The translations under genes and the position numbers were made by a program. From positions 62,001 through 126,000 of the forward strand of contig NZ_RYZH01000003.1 of NCBI RefSeq assembly GCF_003977685.1: a DNA stretch of 64,000 bases. Direction: 5' to 3'. This stretch comes from Tautonia sociabilis (lineage in GTDB: Bacteria; Planctomycetota; Planctomycetia; Isosphaerales; Isosphaeraceae). Below, piece after piece: positions 56,814 through 64,000 of this stretch (positions are counted from its first letter, which is position 1; every line of letters starts with the position of its first letter). The notes beneath the pieces are model-generated. The model saw nothing but the letters and a program-made list of their open reading frames with translations. It was not told the origin of the DNA and did no database searches.

Positions 56814-56894
56814 AATAGTCGGCTCGCGAAGGGCCGACCATTCCGGCGATGAGAGCCCCAGCAACTGCCATCGGGCAGAGGTTGGGGTTTTTTT
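56814..56894 (+). ncRNA. Predicted short RNA or attenuated leader
   Basis: Transcription from the promoter above should start near 56814 and meet the terminator ending at 56894, giving an RNA of about 80 nt. It would fold into a 5' hairpin (GTCGGC at 56818-56823 with GCCGAC at 56833-56838) and the terminator hairpin. No plausible ORF with a Shine-Dalgarno lies inside. It may be a free regulatory RNA, or a leader whose read-through reaches the gene at 57031. It did not match any riboswitch I could recognise. Confidence 0.4.
56856..56894 (+). terminator. Intrinsic terminator with seven-T tract
   Basis: CCCCA-GCAA-CTGCC (56856-56869) pairs with GGCAG-AGGT-TGGGG (56874-56887) through two 5-bp helices around an internal mismatch, followed immediately by TTTTTTT at 56888-56894. 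It is the clearest rho-independent terminator in this GC-rich window. Confidence 0.75.
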
Positions 56895-57030
56895 GTGGTC
56901 GAGCCTCCTGATCGAGACTCTCGGAGCGTCCACCTGCGCCGATTACCTCTCCTGACGCGCTTCGTCCCATGATCGCCCGCGAGGCCCCGATCGCTCGGGC
57001 GGAGGGATAGAAGGATAGGAGGACTCTCTG

Positions 57031-57309
57031 ATGATTCACACCCAAAGTCGGATCGTCGTGTCGGAGGGCCCATGCGAGGCGCATGGGGTGGCCCATACGT
57101 GCGTCCATCATCAGAACTTCCCGGAGAACTGGGCGCAAGGGGAAACCCCCGCAGCTGCGGCACGATATTTGCTTAACATGTTCGAGAAGGAGCTCGACAG
57201 CGTCGGCGGCGATCGCCATCGCGAGGGGATCATCAAGGCGATGGCTGACCTTCGAGAGTTCCTCGCCGAGCACCAGTGGGATGCGGTTGACGAGGAAGAG
57301 TCGCGCTGA
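57031..57309 (+). CDS. Small Cys/His-rich protein upstream of a universal stress protein
   Basis: A 92-residue protein of unrecognised family. Residues 15-27 (CEAHGVAHTCVHH) place two Cys and four His close together, a plausible metal or cofactor site. The rest is helical (PAAAARYLLNMFEKELDSVG, HREGIIKAMADLREFLAEH). AGGAGG lies 9 nt before the ATG, giving strong translation. It lies 137 bp after the intrinsic terminator and 77 bp before the Usp gene, so it is probably co-transcribed with usp and may respond to the same stress. Function unknown. Confidence 0.7.
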   Translation: MIHTQSRIVVSEGPCEAHGVAHTCVHHQNFPENWAQGETPAAAARYLLNMFEKELDSVGGDRHREGIIKAMADLREFLAEHQWDAVDEEESR

Positions 57310-57386
57310 TCCGACAGGGGAGACGCCGGCAGCGTCCTCACCCGGGGGGGCCGGCGCGGACCCCATTCCCCCGCGGAGCTGGACCG

Positions 57387-58220
57387 ATGCTCAAGACCAT
57401 GCTCGTCGGGCTCGACGGCAGCGTCGACGGCGACGCCGCCCTCGAACTTGCGATCCGGTGGGCCTCCCGGCTTGACGCGATGGTTGTCGGCCTGGGAATC
57501 GTCGATGAACCCGGCATCCACGGTGCCGAGGAGACTTGGCTTGGCGAGGTGTATTTTCGCCAGATCAACGAACGTCTCACCGAGGACGTTCGCCGCGCCG
57601 TTGATCGAACTTTGGAGCGCGCCGCGATCCGCTGCGCCGAGGCGAAGGTGGCCTTCAAGCCCCTCGAGGATGTCGGCAATCCGAGCGAGCGGATCCTGGT
57701 CGAAGCCCAACGCTACGACCTGATCTTGATGGGCCAGCGCACTCACTTTCGGTTTGGCTGGGAGGACGCGGCCGACGATACGCTCCGCCGCGTCTTGACG
57801 GAGAATCCCCGGCCCGTTGTCGCATGCCCCAGGCGGCCTGGACCGGAGTCCCGAAACGTCCTCATCGCCTTCGATGGCAGCGTGCAAGCTGCCCGAGCGC
57901 TCCAGGCGTTCCAGGCCTCCGGAATCGGCCAGGACCGTCAGATCTCCGTATTGTGCTGCGGCACCGACAAAGTTGAGGCCGCTCGCACAGCTGATCGAGC
58001 CTCGGAATATCTCGGCTTCCACGGACTCGCCGCGAAGCCAATCGTGCTGAAGTCCGACCGGGCCCCGGCCCGCGAGATTCTCGGGCAACTCGAAGAAACC
58101 AAAGCCGAATTGCTCGTGATGGGGGCCTACGGTAAGCCGACCCTCCGCGAGTGGATCCTCGGTTCGACGACTCGGGCCGTCCTGAAGGAATGCCCGGTGC
58201 CCGTCTTTCTCTTCCACTAG
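57387..58220 (+). CDS. Universal stress protein with two UspA domains
   Basis: A 277-residue tandem UspA protein. Domain 1 (about 1-145) opens MLKTMLVGLDGSVDGDAALE; domain 2 (about 155-277) opens NVLIAFDGSVQAARALQAF. The second domain keeps the ATP-binding G-2X-G-9X-G(S/T) signature (GAYGKPTLREWILGST), so it should bind ATP; the first has a degenerate version (LMGQRTHFRFGW). Such proteins respond to oxidative, hypoxic or starvation stress. It follows the small Cys/His-rich gene and is convergent with the DUF1080 gene. Confidence 0.9.
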   Translation: MLKTMLVGLDGSVDGDAALELAIRWASRLDAMVVGLGIVDEPGIHGAEETWLGEVYFRQINERLTEDVRRAVDRTLERAAIRCAEAKVAFKPLEDVGNPSERILVEAQRYDLILMGQRTHFRFGWEDAADDTLRRVLTENPRPVVACPRRPGPESRNVLIAFDGSVQAARALQAFQASGIGQDRQISVLCCGTDKVEAARTADRASEYLGFHGLAAKPIVLKSDRAPAREILGQLEETKAELLVMGAYGKPTLREWILGSTTRAVLKECPVPVFLFH

Positions 58221-58256
58221 AGCGGTCGCATGCTCGATCCCCCGGGGGGACGAACG

Positions 58257-58919
58257 TCACTCCGACTCGCCGTCGAGTGACTTGACCTCCATGTTGCGGA
58301 AGTCGACCCGATCGCCGTGGCCCAGCAAGGCGATGTGCCCCGACTTGCGTGCCAGGCCCGGGTGCTCCCGATGGTCCATGGTCCCCCCTTCCGAGGCCTC
58401 GTCGAGGTCGGCGTCGACAATCGTCTCGCCGTTGAGGACGACCTTTACCCGGCGGCCGATGCAGGAGATCTCCTGCGAGTTCCACTCGCCCGCAGGCTTC
58501 AGGTATCCCTTCTTGGCAGGAACCACCCCATAGACTGAGCCGTGGTACTGATAAGGCTGCAACGCGTTGTACTTCTCGGCCGAGTTGTCGAGCACCTGGA
58601 TCTCCATCCCCGCATAGGCCGGATCCCCCTCGGTCGGGGTCCGCAGACCGATGCCGTTGTTCGCGCCCGGGGTCAGCCGGAACTCGAATCGGAGCACGAA
58701 GTCTCCGTACTCGTCCTCCGTGAACAACTTGCCGCCGCTACCCGGAATACAGTAAAGGATTCCGTCTTCGACAGCGTATCCATCAGTGGCGCCGGTCCAG
58801 CCGGAGAGGTCCTTGCCGTTGAACAGCGGGACGAACTCCTGCGCCGGGCAAGCGGCCGGGGCGGCGACCGCCGTGAGGAACGCCGAGGAGAGGATCGCCA
58901 ACGCTCGGGTGTGGGACAT
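58257..58919 (-). CDS. DUF1080 (3-keto-disaccharide hydrolase-like) secreted protein
   Basis: A 220-residue exported protein. The signal peptide is residues 1-26 (ILSSAFLTAVAAPAACPAQ). The DUF1080 fold begins FVPLFNGKDLSGWTG and includes YGDFVLRFEFRLTPGANNGI, MEIQVLDNSAEKYNAL, YQYHGSVYGVVPAKKG and NSQEISCIGRRVKVVLNGE. The fold is a concanavalin/LamG-like beta sandwich; some members cleave 3-keto-disaccharides. It is divergent from the second PSCyt1 gene and could take part in the same carbohydrate-related process (inference). Confidence 0.9.
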   Translation of the reverse strand: MSHTRALAILSSAFLTAVAAPAACPAQEFVPLFNGKDLSGWTGATDGYAVEDGILYCIPGSGGKLFTEDEYGDFVLRFEFRLTPGANNGIGLRTPTEGDPAYAGMEIQVLDNSAEKYNALQPYQYHGSVYGVVPAKKGYLKPAGEWNSQEISCIGRRVKVVLNGETIVDADLDEASEGGTMDHREHPGLARKSGHIALLGHGDRVDFRNMEVKSLDGESE

Positions 58920-59369
58920 CGTACTCGTGCTCTCGATCGTGGATGACCCTCGGCTCCGGCGACCGCCCTCGACGGCTCGGAACGGCCCGAGGTTGACCGA
59001 GATCTAGCGGAATTCCAGGCTCGTTTCAAGCGCCCACGCCCGAACCGACCCGGCGGGAACGCCGCGCGACCTTGCCGCTTGGCAGCCGTTCGCCCTGCTC
59101 GTCTTGGTACGATCGGCCCGACCGAAAGGGGAGGGTCCAAACCGAGCCGTCCCCCGAGATCGGTTCTGGGTGATCCGAACCGCCAGGGCGTGTCGAGTCT
59201 GGCTTGATCGTGGCGGAGGGGACGTTCAATAATTGATCAATGACCCGCCGGAGATCGTCGGGTTGGGTGATCGTTCTGGGCCGAAGCGCCTGGAGCCGAA
59301 GCACCCAGCGCCCCCCATACAGGCCTGAGCGCCTCCCGCCGCATCGCCCTCCCCGAAGGATCGGCCGCA
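58920..59369. promoter_or_regulatory. Divergent control region of DUF1080 and the second PSCyt1 pair
   Basis: This 450-bp space has no gene. On the plus strand TTGATC at 59204-59209 and AATAAT at 59228-59233 are spaced by 18 bp (4/6 and 5/6 matches) and could drive the PSCyt1 gene starting at 59370. The A/T-rich stretch 59226-59240 (AATAATTGATCAAT) includes the palindrome ATTGATCAAT. No clear promoter for the DUF1080 gene was found. Confidence 0.45.
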
Positions 59370-62300
59370 ATGATCCCGATTCGACCGCACTCCCTCATCG
59401 TTGGCCTGGCGACGTCGCTCCTCGGAGGGCTTTCCCTCCTGATGTCGCCCGCGCCGGCTTCCGGGGATGACCGGCCCGACACCTGGCCTCCCGAGTCGCT
59501 CGACTTCTTCGAGGCCCGCATCCGTCCCGTGCTGGCCGAGCGCTGTGTCTCCTGCCACGGTGACCGTAAGCAGAACTCCGGACTCCGGCTCGACTCCCGC
59601 GAGGCCATCCTCCAGGGGGGGCAGATCGAGGGGCCGGCCGCCTTCCTCGACGACCCGGCGGGGAGCCCCCTCCTGCTCGCCGTCCGACACGAGCTGGACG
59701 GGCTGACCATGCCCCCCGACGGCAAGCTCCCGGACCCGGTCATCGCCGATCTCGAGCGCTGGGTTGCCCTCGGCCTCCCCTGGCCAGACGACGCCACGAT
59801 CCCCACTCCGGAGGGCATTGCCGACGCCTCCGAAACCCACTGGGCGTTCCAGCCCGTCAGCGACCCGACTCCTCCGGAGGTATCCGACCCCTCGTGGGTC
59901 GTTTCCCCGGTTGATGCCTTCATCCTCAACCGGCTCGACAAGGCCGGCCTCCGACCCTCGCCTCCGGCCGACCGGCGCACCTTGATCCGGCGCGCGTCGT
60001 TCGACCTGATTGGACTTCCCCCGAGCCCCGAAGAGATCGACGCCTTCCTCGCCGACCCTCGCCCCGACGACCAAGCCTTCGCCGATGTCGTCGAACGCTT
60101 GCTCGCCTCTCCCCACTACGGCGAGCGCTGGGGCCGTCACTGGCTCGACGTCGCCCGTTACGCCGACACCAAGGGTTACGTCTTCACCGAGGAACGCCGC
60201 TACCCCTACGCGTATACCTATCGCGACTACGTCGTCCGCTCCTTCAACGAGGACAAACCCTTCGACCGGTTTATCCTCGAACAACTCGCCGCCGATAAGC
60301 TGGGCCTCCCCGACGACGACCCGGACCTCGCCGCGATGGGGTTCCTGACGGTCGGCCAGCGCTTCCTCAACAGCAAGAACGACATCATTGATGACCGGAT
60401 CGATGTTGTCGGCCGGGGCCTGATGGGCCTGACCATCAGCTGCGCCCGCTGCCACGACCATAAGTACGACCCCATCCCCACCGCCGACTATTACTCCCTT
60501 TACGGCGTCTTCGACAGCTCCACCGAACCTGACCCCCTTCCCGTCATCGCCGAGCTGGACGACGCCGGAGGCCCCGAGCGTGAGGACTTTCTCCGGCAGC
60601 TCCAGGAGCGGAAGGACGCCCTTGCCGAGTTCGAGCGTTCCAAACGCGACGAGATCATCCAAGACATCCGAGCTCGGCTCTCCGTCTACCTCGACGGCAT
60701 GCTTGCCCTCAACTCCTCGGGGGCCCCGGATGGGGAACGCCCCGGCCGAGATGCCGTCGACAACGTTGCTCGCGAGCGGGACCTGGCCCCGCGCCGCCTG
60801 AGCACGTTCCTTACGAAGTGGGAGGACTTGCAGTCGCGGACCAAGGACGAGCACGACTCGATCCTCGCTCCCTGGCACGCCCTGTCCGCCATCCCGGCCG
60901 ATCGGTTCGCCGAGCAGGCCCCCGGCGTGATCGACGACCTGCTGGGCAATCCCGAACGACCAATCAATCCCATCGTCGCCCGGGCGCTTCGGGAGCCGGG
61001 GCCACCGTCCACCTTCGCGGAATTCGTCGGACGGTTCGCCTCCGCGCTGTCGAGCAAAGAGGACGAGGAGGGGCGTGCTGAGGTCGAGGCCCTGTTCGTC
61101 CCCGAAGGCGGCCCATTCTCGATCCCGATCGCCGAGGTCACCCGGCTCCTCGAACGCGACGAGCGGAACCAGCACACCGAGCTCTCTCGCAAGATCGACG
61201 AACTCCAGGCAAACCACCCCGGCGCCCCTCCCCGGGCGATGGTCATGGTCGACTCGGAGCGCCCGAGCGAGCCGGTTATCTTCCTCCGCGGCAATCCCGG
61301 CAACCGGGGCCCGCAGGTTCCCCGTCAGTTCCTCGAGCTGCTCGAAGGAAAGGACCGAACGCCCTTCACCGACGGCAGCGGCCGCCTCGAGCTGGCCCGG
61401 AAGATCGCCGACCCGGAGAACCCGCTCACCGCCCGGGTCATGGTCAATCGCGTCTGGATGCACCTCTTCGATCGGCCGATCGTCGGTACCCCCAGCGACT
61501 TCGGCACTCGGGGCGACGCCCCCACCCACCCCGAGCTGCTCGACTACCTCGCCCGGCGTTTCGTTCGAGACGGCTGGTCGATCAAGGCCATTCACCGCCT
61601 GATCCTCTCCTCGAACGCCTATCGCCAGGCTAGCGTCGACCGCCCCGAGGCCGCCGCCATCGATCCGGAGAACTTGCTGCTCTGGCGCCAGAACCGCAGG
61701 CGCCTCGAGCTGGAGCCGATGCGAGATGCCATGCTCGCGGTCGCCGGACGCCTCGACTCCCGTCTCGGCGGGCGTCCCCAGTCCTCTCCGTCCGACCCCG
61801 ACGGGGATCGGAGGACGCTTTACTCGATGATCGACCGCACATTCCTCGACGGCGTCTACCGCACCTTCGACTTCGGCAGCGTCGAGGTGTCCAATCCCGC
61901 CCGGCCGAGCACGATCGTCCCGCAGCAGGCCCTCTTCCTGATGAACAGCCCGTTCGTCGCCCGCCAGGCCCGTGAGCTTGCCTCCCGAGTGACCGAGCAG
62001 GCCGGTTCCGACGACCCCTCGGCCTTCGTCGGCCGGCTCTATCACCTCCTCTTCGGACGGGCGCCAGACACCGAAGAACTGGCACTTGCCCTGGCCTTCC
62101 TCTCCTCGGCCGCCGAACCGTCCACTTCGCGCTCCTCCCCCTGGAGGTACGGCTTCGGCATCTTCGATGAGCAAGAAGGCCGCGTCGCCTCATTCCAGGA
62201 GCTCCCCTACTGGTCCGGAGACTCCTGGCGATTCGGTACCGAGTACCCCCACCCCGAGGGGCGATATCTCCGGCTCTCCGCCGGCGGTGGCCACCCTGGA

Positions 62301-62720
62301 GACGACCCGAGGCACGCCGCCATCCGCCGATGGGTTGCCCCGAGCGACGGGATTGTCCGCATTCGGGGCCGCCTCTCCCACGATTCGGACAAGGGGGACG
62401 GGATTCGAGCCCGAGTCGTCTCCTCCCAGAGCGGGTTGCTCGGCGAGTGGACCGTGAAGGGGAGCCGCACCCGAACCCAAGTCGATGGGATCCCCGTCCG
62501 CGTCGGTGACACCATCGACTTCATCGTCGATTGCATCGGCGGACCCGCCTTCGATTCGTTCGAATGGGCGCCGACCGTCCTGCTCGCATCGCCCGGCGGC
62601 GACATCGCCCGGTGGGACGCCACGTCCGACTTCACCGGTTCCGCATCCCCTCCGCCGACTCCGGAGGAGCGGTACGCCCACGCTCTGCTCATGACCAACG
62701 AATTCCTCTTCATCGACTGA
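59370..62720 (+). CDS. PSCyt1-DUF1549-DUF1553 protein with inserted C-terminal beta domain
   Basis: A 1116-residue exported protein, longer than the copy at 8998. After a signal peptide (about 1-31), PSCyt1 carries CVSCH (Cys59, Cys62, His63) for one possible c-type haem. DUF1549 includes PVDAFILNRLDKAGLRP, ASFDLIGLPPSPEE, HYGERWGRHWLDVARYADTKG and CARCHDHKYDPIP. A helical linker of about 250 residues follows. DUF1553 has PLTARVMVNRVWMHLF, GTPSDFGTRG and RPSTIVPQQALFLMNSPFV. Near residue 920 the usual C-terminal helix is interrupted by about 170 residues of beta-rich sequence (SYLRLSAGGG-type, GDTIDFIVDCIGG) before the terminal PTPEERYAHALLMTNEFLFI. Family function unknown; the DUF1501 partner follows. 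Confidence 0.9.
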   Translation: MIPIRPHSLIVGLATSLLGGLSLLMSPAPASGDDRPDTWPPESLDFFEARIRPVLAERCVSCHGDRKQNSGLRLDSREAILQGGQIEGPAAFLDDPAGSPLLLAVRHELDGLTMPPDGKLPDPVIADLERWVALGLPWPDDATIPTPEGIADASETHWAFQPVSDPTPPEVSDPSWVVSPVDAFILNRLDKAGLRPSPPADRRTLIRRASFDLIGLPPSPEEIDAFLADPRPDDQAFADVVERLLASPHYGERWGRHWLDVARYADTKGYVFTEERRYPYAYTYRDYVVRSFNEDKPFDRFILEQLAADKLGLPDDDPDLAAMGFLTVGQRFLNSKNDIIDDRIDVVGRGLMGLTISCARCHDHKYDPIPTADYYSLYGVFDSSTEPDPLPVIAELDDAGGPEREDFLRQLQERKDALAEFERSKRDEIIQDIRARLSVYLDGMLALNSSGAPDGERPGRDAVDNVARERDLAPRRLSTFLTKWEDLQSRTKDEHDSILAPWHALSAIPADRFAEQAPGVIDDLLGNPERPINPIVARALREPGPPSTFAEFVGRFASALSSKEDEEGRAEVEALFVPEGGPFSIPIAEVTRLLERDERNQHTELSRKIDELQANHPGAPPRAMVMVDSERPSEPVIFLRGNPGNRGPQVPRQFLELLEGKDRTPFTDGSGRLELARKIADPENPLTARVMVNRVWMHLFDRPIVGTPSDFGTRGDAPTHPELLDYLARRFVRDGWSIKAIHRLILSSNAYRQASVDRPEAAAIDPENLLLWRQNRRRLELEPMRDAMLAVAGRLDSRLGGRPQSSPSDPDGDRRTLYSMIDRTFLDGVYRTFDFGSVEVSNPARPSTIVPQQALFLMNSPFVARQARELASRVTEQAGSDDPSAFVGRLYHLLFGRAPDTEELALALAFLSSAAEPSTSRSSPWRYGFGIFDEQEGRVASFQELPYWSGDSWRFGTEYPHPEGRYLRLSAGGGHPGDDPRHAAIRRWVAPSDGIVRIRGRLSHDSDKGDGIRARVVSSQSGLLGEWTVKGSRTRTQVDGIPVRVGDTIDFIVDCIGGPAFDSFEWAPTVLLASPGGDIARWDATSDFTGSASPPPTPEERYAHALLMTNEFLFID

Positions 62721-62790
62721 TCCGGGGCTCCGATCGCCCGGTAGGCACCCCACCCGTTCCCCCCGTTCGATCCCCCCGGAGGACCGCCCG

Positions 62791-64000
62791 ATGCCCCACG
62801 CCCGACCCGACTTCAACGAACTGCCTGTCACCCGACGGGAGCTCCTCTGCCGCTCCGGAATGGGCTTTGGCGCGATGGCCCTCGGCGGCCTGCTCGCTGA
62901 GGCCGGGATGCTCCCGACGTCGGCCCAGGCCGCTTCAGCCGGCCCCTCGTCGGCATCGTCGCTGGCCCCGAAGACCCCACCGCTGGTTCCCCGAGCCAAG
63001 CGGGTCATCCACCTGTTCATGAACGGCGGGCCGTCGCAGGTTGACACCTTCGACCGCAAGCCGTTGCTCGAGAAGTACGCCGGCAAGGAACTGCCGACCG
63101 AGAACCTCCGCACCGAGCGCCGCACCGGAGCCGCCCTCGGCTCTCCCTTCAAGTTCAAGAAGTATGGCGAGAGCGGCATCGAGGTCAGCGAGATTTTCTC
63201 CAACGTCGCCGAGTGTATCGACGACATCTGCGTCATCCGCTCGATGCACGCCGACGTCCCCAATCATGAGCCGTCACTTATGCTCATGAACTGCGGAGAC
63301 GCCCGTCTCCCCCGGCCCAGCGTCGGCTCCTGGGTCCTCTACGGGCTGGGGACCGAGAATCAGAACCTCCCCGGCTTCGTCGTCCTCTGCCCTGGCGGCT
63401 ATCCGATTGCCGAGTCGTCCAACTGGAAATCCGCCTTCCTCCCCGGCATCTACCAGGGGACGCACATCGACACCCAGCACACCGAACTGGACCGGCTGAT
63501 CGAGTACATCGAGAACGACCGCCTCTCTTCCCCCGCCCAGCGTCAGCAGCTCGACCTGCTCCGGGAGCTGAACCTCCGCCACCTTGAGCGCCGCGGCCGA
63601 GACGCCGCGCTTGACGCCCGCATTCAGTCCTTCGAGCTTGCCTTCCGCATGCAGTCCGAGGCCGCCGACGCCTTTGACGTCGATCGCGAGCCCGCCTACG
63701 TCCGTGCCAGCTACGGCGACGGTGTCCACGGCCGACAGCTCCTGATCGCCCGCCGTCTGCTGGAACGCGGCGTCCGTTACATCCAGGTCTACCACGGCAA
63801 CGGCCAGCCCTGGGACCACCACGACGACCTCGCCGACGGCCACCGCCATCTGGCCTCCCAGTGCGACCGCCCCATCGCGGCGCTGCTGAAGGACCTCAAA
63901 GCACGCGGGATGCTCGACGACACCCTCGTCATCTGGGGAGGGGAATTCGGCCGCACCCCCACCGTCGAGCTCCCCACTCCGGGCGCCAATGCCGGCAAGA
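62791..64000 (+). CDS. DUF1501 domain protein (Tat-exported), truncated by window edge
   Basis: The gene starts at 62791 with GGAGGACC just upstream and is still open at the right edge after 403 codons, so its C-terminus is missing here. The N-terminus has a twin-arginine type signal (TRRELLCRSGMGFGAMALGG). DUF1501 segments are VIHLFMNGGPSQVDTFDRKP, CVIRSMHADVPNHEPSLMLM, RPSVGSWVLYGLGTENQNLP, LLERGVRYIQVYHG and WGGEFGRTP. It is the partner of the PSCyt1 gene 70 bp upstream. It differs from the first DUF1501 copy in length and sequence, so the pairs are paralogous rather than recent duplicates. Confidence 0.9.
   Translation, partial: MPHARPDFNELPVTRRELLCRSGMGFGAMALGGLLAEAGMLPTSAQAASAGPSSASSLAPKTPPLVPRAKRVIHLFMNGGPSQVDTFDRKPLLEKYAGKELPTENLRTERRTGAALGSPFKFKKYGESGIEVSEIFSNVAECIDDICVIRSMHADVPNHEPSLMLMNCGDARLPRPSVGSWVLYGLGTENQNLPGFVVLCPGGYPIAESSNWKSAFLPGIYQGTHIDTQHTELDRLIEYIENDRLSSPAQRQQLDLLRELNLRHLERRGRDAALDARIQSFELAFRMQSEAADAFDVDREPAYVRASYGDGVHGRQLLIARRLLERGVRYIQVYHGNGQPWDHHDDLADGHRHLASQCDRPIAALLKDLKARGMLDDTLVIWGGEFGRTPTVELPTPGANAGK

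Noticed and set aside
56811..56852. TTG-initiated 13-codon leader peptide in the short RNA
   Set aside because: There is no Shine-Dalgarno, the TTG would lie at or before the predicted transcription start, and the peptide shows no regulatory codon run.
56814..56894. Fluoride-type riboswitch because of a GGCGATG segment
   Set aside because: The remaining conserved positions and the pseudoknot arrangement of that riboswitch class are not present.

Overview
The window is high-GC DNA from a planctomycete, most likely Isosphaeraceae (Isosphaerales). The call rests on family content: two PSCyt1-DUF1549-DUF1553 / DUF1501 gene pairs, pilin-like DUF1559 proteins, a Ser/Thr kinase with a WD40 tail, DUF1080, and HU with a Lys/Ala-rich tail. 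Genes lie on both strands in short operons. No rRNA, CRISPR array or intact insertion sequence was seen; there is one tRNA.

Layout. 1-8 kb: HEAT/TPR protein, HrpB helicase, PIG-L-type deacetylase divergent from lexA, RNase HI, then a MEMO1-like protein divergent from its radical SAM partner. 8-19 kb: secreted EEP-family phosphatase/nuclease, first PSCyt1/DUF1501 pair, an exported Pcm translationally coupled to a large glycosidase-like protein, a nucleotide-sugar epimerase and a HAD phosphatase. 19-27 kb, minus strand: small membrane protein, membrane sulfatase-fold protein, accD, a histidine-phosphatase homologue lacking its histidines, rpe, pgk and gap, with a consensus-like promoter upstream of gap. 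27-42 kb: sigma-54-type response regulator, lipoprotein, decayed DUF1559 gene, YifB/ComM ATPase, sulfotransferase, thioredoxin-like protein, zinc-ribbon coiled-coil protein, RtcA, lipoprotein, intact DUF1559 gene and a membrane WD40 protein. Several gene fragments sit between them.

42-55 kb: WD40 kinase, M48 protease with a TerB-like tail and LemA (all minus strand); MBOAT/SGNH O-acetylation pair; parvulin foldase; gamma-glutamyltransferase; HU. 56-57 kb is the most unusual part: tRNA-Leu(UAA), a short integrase-like tail, a truncated element-type ORF, two operator-like dyads, and a promoter with MerR-type geometry that runs into a strong intrinsic terminator about 80 nt later. This predicts a short RNA or attenuated leader ahead of a small Cys/His-rich protein and a two-domain universal stress protein. 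58-64 kb: DUF1080 protein and the second PSCyt1/DUF1501 pair, whose DUF1501 gene runs off the window edge.

Cell-envelope and extracellular functions dominate, mixed with central carbon metabolism (gap, pgk, rpe, accD) and stress or repair genes (lexA, rnhA, rtcA, usp). Family assignments come from reading motifs; no database search was run.
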